Assembly: GCA_051294375.1 (NCBI GenBank)
Contig: CM119264.1
Coordinates: forward strand, 13,722,813-13,786,812
Direction: 5' to 3'
Source: Paraspadella gotoi
Lineage: Eukaryota; Chaetognatha
DNA length: 64,000 nucleotides
This document shows, piece after piece, positions 55,652 through 64,000 of this stretch (positions within the stretch are counted from its first letter, which is position 1; every line of letters starts with the position of its first letter). Made by a program: the position numbers and the translations under genes. Under the pieces are notes generated by a model, which was not told the origin of the DNA, searched no databases, and saw only the letters and a list, made by a program, of their open reading frames with translations.

Positions 55652-57497
55652 GATTTCCAGAGTGAGGGATTCATGCGACCTTCGGAGCGGGCCCTAAAGA
55701 GTTGACTTTGTCGACTCAGAGTGTCAGAAGTGGCGAGTACGAAGCAACGCCTGACGTCGTGCTTTTCCGTTCGTTTAGCAAAGTTCTCGGAGCAGACCCG
55801 TTCTCTTTGACGAAACGCCGTGAACGGAACTGTGCGGTAATTTTCGAGAATCCTTGCCATCAAGGGCCATGTTCACTAGGCCGGAACAGGTTAAAACTAG
55901 AAGTCTCATCAAATATAATAGGTAAACGTGACTGTTCAGAGAATATGAAAATAAGAAATTATTTTGAAAATTATTCTCATTAATAAGCGCAGCGGAAGCC
56001 TTTAAAGATTTTTTTTACTGATAACCGTCTAAACAATTCTTTTTTCCCGAATTATTACAATTTTTGTTTCTGAGTAGGATTCTGATAGAGCTTTAAAAGT
56101 TAAAATAAAGGTTATTAATAGCAACTTTTTTAAATTTTTCTCTTGTTTTATCTGATCAACAATTTTAAGAAAACCTATAAACATTCAGCCAATGATCGCA
56201 TGATGATGACTGATTTTTAACTTTTTTCTTGTTTTGTAACCAATTTCTTGGTCAAAATTTTAAAAAAATTGTAGTAACTAACTTTCATGTTAACTTTCAA
56301 GCTTTTCATAAGAATCCGTCTCTCACCACACCACCATCACTCTCTCTCTTAAAAAAATTTTTTGTCATCTGTGTTATATACTATAAATTATTTAGAAACA
56401 CAACGCTTCAGTGCAACAACACGCAATGAACCTCACATTCAAAAGGTCTGCTTGAAAGAATACGATGTTAGTAATGGAAGGAGAAAAGAATTTTTCTTTG
56501 ACGCAGAACTTAGAAGTTATAAAAAGTGTTCAACTTTTTGGCCCCGCCTTAATGTTCACCTGTCCGCAAGAATGATGGGGATGCTCTTCCGACGTTTCAC
56601 AAGCTTCGAACGATTTTCTCTCCCTATATGTCCAGAAAAGCTCATCGGCACTTCGTCCTAACGTCTCATCCCTTCAACCTCCACATCCCCGGACGCACCG
56701 TGAGAGTTAACAAAAACTACCAGAATATGTACACCACCACAATGGAAGAGAGAGGAAAGAGAGATATCACATACACTCTATATCACTATTGGAGTCCAAT
56801 AACGCGCATACAACAATCTTCTCAATGTTTACAAAATGTTAAGGCAAAATTTATTAAAATTTTTTAGCGATTATGCGGAAGAAACGCTAAAAATTTTAAA
56901 ATGAAATAAGCAACAATGGATATGTCGATAGAAGCGACGTAGCGAAGCTATTTTTACGCGGCCGAATTCGTCGTAGGCGAATTGGGCGAGTGTCCCGAGT
57001 TGGTGGAAATTTCGACAGAAAACCGAAACGAAAACGACACGAGATAGAACCACGAACCACAAACGCGGTGCCACGTCGCCAACTCGCGGGTTTTGGATGC
57101 CAGGATTCCAAATTGCTTCACTTTAATCGTCTTTTGGAAACGCTGATGCTTAACGTCGCAGCGGAAGTGAGGCTGGATAGCTGGAGTCGAAAGTTTTCCA
57201 GTCCTAATGAAATCGCTAAAAGAACAGAGACTTTTTTGGAGAAAGAGTCAATGGAAAACCAAATGTATAATGATAACCCACTTGCTAGAGAAACCTTTTG
57301 GGGTTGTGGATTCTACATTCCGATCGGTCGGGATAAAGAATTACGATGCTCTTCAAGATGAAATGCTTGAAACTGTGGGACGGCCAGGATTCGACGCATG
57401 AAGTTAGAGCAAAGAGAGGCGGAACAATTTGAACAGGTTTCAATGGGATCAGTTGCACGGGAACGTTTCTTGTATCGATTCCTGCACTATTAGTTGA
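55652..57497 (+). pseudogene. Broken second copy of the OAS-like gene
   Basis: Begins at the codons for about residue 144 of the intact gene, straight after the gap, so the catalytic core is absent. Frameshifts are frequent. At ATGTTCAC a 683-bp segment is inserted (55877-56559) with the octamer repeated on the far side. The next 290 bases are badly degraded and the DPINPYNN signature is lost. From about 56850 the match is good again and runs to the same stop, keeping the Cys-Thr-Ile-Ser end. It could be a poor-quality haplotype or contig end, or a decaying paralogue. The 5 kb of matching flank favours the former. Confidence 0.75.
55877..56559. mobile_element. 683-bp insertion with 8-bp direct repeat
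   Basis: ATGTTCAC occurs once in the intact OAS gene but at both sides here (55869-55876 and 56552-56559). An 8-bp target duplication is typical of hAT transposons. The ends (TAGGCCGG and, in reverse complement, TAAGGCGGGG) are only weakly inverted. No transposase frame seen. Confidence 0.5.
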
Positions 57498-58972
57498 TTT
57501 AGACAAAATATTGTTAAATATATACTTATGGTGAATGTTGGTTTAAGTGTGTTAAAATTCGTTTACAAAAAAAAAAATACCTTTTACCCAATAGATATTG
57601 TGACTTGAATTGTGCCTGAATTATTATTCAGCTACTGATATAATACTTTACCTTATTAATAATATATTTTATTTCCGTGATCCACCTCTCTCTCTGTCTC
57701 TCTCTCTCTCTCTCACAACACCACACACACACACGCACAAACAAACAAATATTCGCTGACAGTGACCCTCGATGTTTGCAAAACTATTTTTCATTTTTAA
57801 AAACACATGCGCATTAATCAATCAATTAAATATCAATCAAATTAATCAGTCAAATAATAATCAATCAATTGATCTATTAGTTTATAGTCAGTGACCCAAC
57901 GAAAAGACCTAAAACAAATAAGTTTGAGCAATTAGTGACGGATCTGATCAGATAATTATTTAATCAATTAATCAATCAATTAATTAATCAACGTTGGTTT
58001 ATCCTCGGTCGTTGTTGCCAGTCGGCCATCAACGTCGTCGTTGTTTTTGTCGTGGTTAGTGACATGACGAAAAGACCAAAAAAACCAAAAAGTTTGTACA
58101 AACAATTAATTTAATAATTAATTAATGTGTATTAAATTAATTAGTTATTGTTTTAACTAATTAATTAATAAATTAATGTTTTAAGTAATTAATTAATTAA
58201 TTACCGCTAATGATCGTGGGCAATATCCGACATTGTTTGTTCAAACTTGTTTTGAGAAATCGTAATCTACTTTGACGTAAAGATGACTTTTAACCTTGGA
58301 TGAGTTACCTCATTTATCATATGAGCAATAGGTTCCTTTCCATAGGAAGGAAAAAAGATTAGAACAACAATGATATCCTTACTCCTGTTCCATTCGGATT
58401 CCGCGGCACGAATTTTATCGGCGACTTTCCTTTCCCATTCCCATTTCCCTTTCCCATCGTTTTTTTTTTGTTCTCGGTTCCGTTTCAGCATTCGCCTCGA
58501 TATATCTTCGAATTACCAGAATGAACATTCTGACCCTCACATCTTTCTCCTTGCGCGACCCTTGACCTATTCGTTCTTATCTTGTTTATTCCCGATGACC
58601 TTTCCAAAACGAGCGGTCAAAATCGAAAGGGCGTTGGAATCGCGAAATCATTCGGTGACATTCAATCCTTGAGGATGCGACGATACTACATTAATAGTAG
58701 TACGCATTTGTATTTGCCATTTGTATCGCTATCCCGTCCCGTTATTTCCGCTTTTCATCGCGACAATGACAATGACAATGACAATGAAGGGTATCGCTAT
58801 CGGGTCCCGTTATCTCCGCTTTTCATCGCGACAATGACAGCCAGAAAAGTTACAACCAAAATGAAATCAAGTTTGTCCGATTTATTTCTCCCGGTGACGC
58901 AAAGTTTAGAGTGAAAACTGAAACTGAAAGAAAAATAACAAACTGTTGGGATTTCCCAGCTGGAGAGGACTC

Positions 58973-59014
<42 letters not shown>

Positions 59015-61619
59015 TGTGACATCGAAGACTTAGCAAAAGAATCTAATGAATTTTTTTTTTCATATTGATCAGCCTATCATATATAAATTTTAGTTACGGG
59101 GACAAAAAACAAATAAAGTAAATTATAATACCCAAAGATACTTTTAAAGTTGAATGGAAGAAAAGGTGTGACGAAAAAGCGTCTTACGAAAGTATTTGAA
59201 AAAAAAATACTAATGTTTGATTTGGAAGGAAATTTACTTACGTTTTAGTCGTTCGTTTCATCGACACCCGACTTTCAATGCCGCGGCAGATGCAGTCTCG
59301 GGTGCAGCTTCCAACGCTGCTTTTTTCCTGCTGTTTGCAATCTCAGGTGCCAAGAGTTTTTGGAAAAAAACAAAGCTCGATCAACACCTTTTTCCCTTTC
59401 TGTCGAAGGACCGAAATTACGATTTTAACTTCCGAATTGCTTTTTTTTAATTGCTTCTTTTTTAATTTAAAAACAAATTATATTTCGTACTAATTTACGT
59501 CCTTCTTTCGTCATTTCTAAACCTATAAAATCGCTCGAGGTGAACTTTTAAACTTTAATGATTTATTACCTAGAAATAACTAATAAAACGATTATCTGAT
59601 CTTCGTTGATACTCAAGACGCCGAACGCCCAACCGTGTTTTTGTAATTTTTTTTATTATATAAAAGGAAACAGTCCACTGATCCGGGGTCGATCAAATCT
59701 CCCATACTTGGTCAACACTCTTTTTCTGATACAATTAATCTTTTCCGTAAATCACCGTAATTAAAATTTCTCCAGTTTTACCGCCATTGGATTAAGTGTC
59801 CGCACGACTAAACAGCTGACGTCATTATTTTTTGTTGCGGTTTTTTTAAATCAAAGAATAACGCTTTGTTGTGACTCTTGGACTAAAGCGAAATCTGTTA
59901 TTTCGGCTCAAAAAACACTTTATAAAAAAATATGAGTTTTACAACAATTCTACTTTTTTTTACGTTTAGTTTGTAAAATATGTCACATAGTTTAATCCCT
60001 TTAATTTTCAATTTTTGCACGAGTTTTGGTTAATTTGGTAAATGATTCTTAAAAACTAATTTCGCTTTTTTTTAAGTTAAATATTTTACAACCGATCGTT
60101 TCCCCAAATAAAAACACTTAAAACGCGTCCTTCATTTTGTCCTTGACGTCGTCACCCTCCAGACCCAAGTTTCTGATTCAACCCCAAACGCCCTTTCCTA
60201 ATCACAATTTAACCTACTTTTGAAAAAAAAGATTTGATCAGGAAAACAAATTAAAAATTTATTTGAGATGATTCTCCTCAGCATTAAAACACTTATTACT
60301 GGTTTTCAGAATATAAAGCATATCTATATCAAATTTTTGTTTAAAAAATCCGTTACGGATTTAGTATTGAAATCCAAAAAGGAACTTGTAAGTACGCAGT
60401 TACTTCTCACTACCCATCAATTAACTATATCATATTTTGAGCCCAAACCACCTGACTTAAAGTGCGACAGCTTGCCAAACTTTTTTTTTTCTGTGGAGAC
60501 TACGACGACGACGACGACGAAGACGACGACGACGAAGACACGGATCTTTGTTTACATCCTCCCCCTACTCTTCCTCATCGGCTGCTCCTTTCCCTCCCGC
60601 TCCTCCTCCTCTTCTATCTCCTCCCCCTCCTCCTTTCTACTCCTCCTTCCCCCTCCTCCTCATTCTTGTATCTCTTTCTCTCGTGGCGATTCGGTCTTCT
60701 GTTCGACCGAGATTCCAGATCCGCCCCCCGAAAGGGGGAAAAAAAAGAAAGAAAAAAAAAAAAAAAACAAACGACGGGATAAAAATGAAGAGAAATAAAA
60801 GAAAGAAACGAATAAAAGAAATAAATTAAAAATTTCTAAATTTATCCAGAAAAAAAAACTTTCAAAATTTACTTATTTGTATTAAGAAATTTTAATATAT
60901 TTTCATTTTAAAAGTGAAAATCCTTTAAAAAAGTGAAAATCCGGTTGACTCGAATGGGACTTTGGAGGCGGCGTTCTTAATTTTGTCGACATCTTTAAGA
61001 GATTCACTTTCTTCACAATTCACGAGCAAAGGGTATTTTTGGCTCAATGATCAGATTTTCAAACTGTGAGTTTATCTTAAAATTATGCTTTCGAATGAAA
61101 AGGTAGATTTTAAGTCTCTATCGCTTCTATCCACTTTTTAAGTTTTTGATTTGTGATTTTGAGATGAGACAACATCATTCATCAGAGAAAGCAATTTTAG
61201 GCTGTTTGTTGCTTGTTGCCCATTTAATGTTATGCTATTTAAATATTTGTTATTTTATGAAACTTGTTTTATTTCAGGATCCTGTTCACCGAGTGTTCAG
61301 TGAGGATAAAAAATTTACATCCTTTTTATATTTATCTAGCGACAATAAGAAATCAACATAATACAATATAAAAAGCCAAGACATCAGCGAAATGTTTAAA
61401 TAATTTACTCTCGACCGCTTTTTAGTTTTTTCAAAGTTAATTTTTCCGATGAGAATTTTCCGTCGTCATCGCGTGTGGCTTCTAAAAAATCTTTTTCCCC
61501 CGAAGTTTTTTTTAAAATAGATTTTATTTTATCGTTATTTTTATTTCATTCCTTCTTTCAGCTTTGTTTTAAATTATCATAAATAGCCCGTGGTCTATAA
61601 ACCGAAGATATAAAAAGAT
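57498..61619. other. Noncoding, second copy of 48980-54336
   Basis: Follows the left copy closely apart from the absent 1.28 kb (junction near 58140). ACG-type repeats (58974-59013, 60505-60540) differ in length between the copies. Confidence 0.6.
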
Positions 61620-61942
61620 ATGAGTGAAAAAAAAATTCTTATCACCAGAAAAAGCTCAAGAAGAAAATCCAAAAATTCGACCAAATCCAGATGTAGATTT
61701 TTGTTACTTATTACAATCATCCTCAATTGTTGTTCTCCCGCAGCTGCCAGCGCCGATCACCGCCAAACACCGCCGCTCACTGCTCATCAACGGGGGAGAC
61801 GTCCCTCCGACTCTACCGTCCAAAATCGCCCGGCCCACCCCTCATCCATCCGCCACCTCGAACAATCGGTCTAATCAGCCTCCAAGTCTTCCGCCTCGAT
61901 CCTCGTCCAACTTTCCTTCCAGGCGCCAAAAAAGAAAAAAAA

Positions 61943-62929
61943 ATGACTTTCGATCCGATTTTGCGCCAACAACTTTTGCCGGATTCTCTGCCGACTTTGG
62001 ATCTTTCGCCGACGGGGTCCGACCCTCCGTCCCCGCGGAACCACGACCCTCTTTTGCCCCCCGAATCGCCCCTGAGATCTTCGCGAAGGTCGCCCAGGAC
62101 GGCCTACGATCCGCTCTTGCCTCCCAGTTCGCCGCTCAGGTCTCCACGACGGTCTCCTCGATCGCCTTCGGACCCTCTTCTCCTCCCGTCCAATCTCGAG
62201 GCGGACTGTCCCCTTCTCCTCCTCCCTCCACCCTCCTCCTCTTCCTCCTCTTCCTCTTCCTCCGCTTTCGTCCGGACTTCGTACAAGAAACTCTTCCGCG
62301 TCAAACCCCCGCCCTCTTTTTCTTTTGGCAAAAAGAAACAAACGAACAAACAAACGTTGATCGGAGGGAAGAACGGACAAACGAACGGAATAAAGAACGG
62401 AGTGACGAACGGATTAACGAACGGATTAACGAATGAAAAGGCGAACAATGTCGTCGAAAGAACCAAAACCGGAACTTCAGTCAAAAACGGAGAACTGGAC
62501 GAAGCCCGCGGAAAGGAACGACCGGAAGTGACGCCGAGAACGCCACTCGTTGAGGAGGCGCGAAAATGTCGCTCCGCCGCGTCGTTGTCTGCGGCGGCGG
62601 CTGCGTCGGCGGCTGCGAAGGCGTCTCCCATCAAATCTTCGGCGTCCTTCGTCTCCCACGTTCCGCCAGAGTTTCTCCACATCGATTTTTCAAAACAAAC
62701 AACGAGCGAGATTTGTAAACAAATAAAGGCCAAAGGGGCGGAAGGAGATGACGAGGGAAAAGGGGGAAAAGGGGAAGCAGCTCGAAAAAAGGACGTTTTG
62801 TTTGAAATGGGCGGCGATTCTTCGGGGGAAAAGTCATCCACCTCTAATTCCGCTCGCCCTCTCGCGAACGCCGATAAAACGAAACGAAAACAAAAGACAA
62901 AGGGAGAAAGGCATTCCATGTTTGTCGAG
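61943..62929 (+). CDS. Disordered, Ser/Pro/Lys-rich protein, first supported exon
   Basis: Starts at ATG 61943 with A at -3 and runs open to a GAG|GTAAGC donor at 62929/62930 (phase 0), 329 codons. Begins MTFDPILRQQLLPDSLPTLD, then SPPSPRN-type Pro/Ser/Arg repeats, a Ser run, SYKKLFRVKPPPSFSFGKKK and an Asn/Thr/Gly repeat (GLTNGLTNEKAN). An Ala-rich segment, VPPEFLHIDFSKQTTSEICK and a Lys/Glu/Gly-rich end follow. Upstream sequence from about 61620 is also open in other frames with Pro/Ser-rich peptides. A run of A just before the ATG differs between the two copies, so the true start may lie further upstream. A possible next exon is at 63700 (acceptor CCACTTTCAG). Family not recognised. Confidence 0.6.
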
Positions 62930-63471
62930 GTAAGCGGAAAGAGGGAGAGGTGGTGAGGGGAGAAGGGGTAAGGAGCAGAGCAGGGGGCAAGAGTTGAATT
63001 AGGAAGGGGAAGTTTTGTTTGCGCGTTCCTTTTCTTCCTTTTAATAAACTTTGGTTGCGAAGACGAAAACAAAATCTTGAACAAAGAGAAACTCATAAAC
63101 ATTGGATCGCCGACCTTAAGAGGTTGTTATTGTTTGGAATCCAAGCGGGTTTGGAATGTTTTGGACGTGATTTGAAAAAAAGATGAGGGACACAAATATT
63201 CCTTTTTTCTCTCCCTCACTCTCTTTCTCTGCCTCGTAATTTATAGAAAACATTATTTTTTATCATTTGATTAAATCTGCATAAAATTCTGAAATACATT
63301 TTTGTTGTGTTAACTTAAAATCCTAAGGATTGATATAAGGTCATCTTGAGTGAGTGCTCGCGTCTCTTGAACACATTTCCAAAGAATTAGGATCATCGTT
63401 TGATTCTTGAATGAAAATGTAAATTTGTACAAGAAAAATTTCGATGAGGAAAGAGGAGAGAGGAGAGAGAT

Positions 63472-63524
<53 letters not shown>

Positions 63525-64000
63525 ATAAAGTTTTTATCCGTTAAAATCGTCTAGGTATCTTGGAAAAAAAAATCCCTCAAGGATTAACACGACAAATCCA
63601 TAAGGACTAACACGCCCACCAAGGACCACGACACAAACACAGAGACGCCACCTGATGATTTGCATATTACCAAGCAAACGCCCTCCCTTCCACTTTCAGT
63701 TTACAATCGGTACTCCTTCGAGGCGACGTTACTGTTCTCTTTAACGCTTTCCTTTTGTTTAAACTCTTTTCACTTTTGTTGACAAGACTTTTTTCTTCTC
63801 TTATACAAATCGATTAGTCATTGTCGTCGTCGTCATCGTCGTTTGATCTCGCTCCCTTCGTATGTCATTAATGAATTTTGAAATCCCCAATTTTTGTAAA
63901 AATTCTGTTTTTTTTTCTGGATGAGTTTTACTATAAAACAAAATATTTTTCTTTTGGGTGATATAAAACTTTGTGGCCAAACGGTATCGCCTACTTTCGT
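62930..64000. other. Downstream intron or flank
   Basis: Contains a (GA)n tract (63455-63520) and a TCG run (63822-63842). The acceptor-like CCACTTTCAG at 63690-63699 would read 14 codons in phase 0 to a TAA at 63742; this is only a candidate last exon. Confidence 0.4.

Larger units (their letters stand above)
55652..62855. repeat. Right copy of duplicated block 3
   Basis: Counterpart of 47909-55602 in the same order and orientation, continuing past the point where the left copy meets the gap. Confidence 0.88.

Noticed and set aside
55652-57497. A true OAS-like gene family expansion by tandem duplication
   Set aside because: The copy starts at a gap, is full of indels, and 5 kb of flank is also duplicated; an assembly or haplotype cause is more likely.

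Overview
This is animal nuclear DNA, not bacterial or viral. Genes are split by GT-AG introns with polypyrimidine tracts, exons are GC-rich and flanked by AT-rich introns, AATAAA signals follow stop codons, and (GA)n/(CT)n, (ATT)n and (TCG)n microsatellites are very frequent. An OAS-family nucleotidyltransferase, a metazoan innate-immunity family, points to an invertebrate. I cannot place it to phylum. The sequence behaves like lightly polished long-read assembly: indels at homopolymers break reading frames, and three identical 25-N gaps (21310-21334, 26219-26243, 55603-55627) are each flanked by near-identical sequence on both sides.

Layout. 1-3045: large acidic, purine-rich coding block on +, open at the window edge. 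3508-3730: tRNA-derived SINE on -. About 3.9-39.2 kb: one giant + strand gene of about 30 exons, reconstructed here by splice sites and codon phase. It encodes a very long, mostly disordered protein (Ser/Pro/Arg/Gln/His-rich, acidic runs, one charged coiled coil) that I do not recognise. Its middle (19.4-30.4 kb) is present two or three times because of two unresolved assembly joins. 41.2-42.1 kb: a small two-exon - strand gene for a 93-residue single-pass membrane protein. 42.6-47.2 kb: repeats, an inverted pair of a dispersed repeat, dense microsatellites, and a 650-bp element with TTAA ends and inverted termini. 47480-48979: an intact intronless OAS/cGAS-like nucleotidyltransferase ending in a CaaX prenylation box. 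49-55.6 kb: noncoding DNA and the start of another disordered-protein gene, cut by a gap. 55.65-62.86 kb: a second, error-rich copy of 47.9-55.6 kb, with a broken OAS copy and a better copy of the disordered-protein gene.

The most notable biology is the OAS-like enzyme. It has the nucleotidyltransferase core and the OAS C-terminal signature, then about 200 further residues ending in a basic helix and Cys-Thr-Ile-Ser. Human OAS1 p46 independently uses a C-terminal CaaX box for membrane targeting. An IRF/ISRE-like GAAA-NN-GAAA element lies about 100 bp upstream of its start. The main caution is that the apparent tandem duplications are probably unmerged overlaps or haplotypes, so the broken OAS copy should not be read as a true paralogue without checking. 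I found no defence island, CRISPR array or operon-like system.
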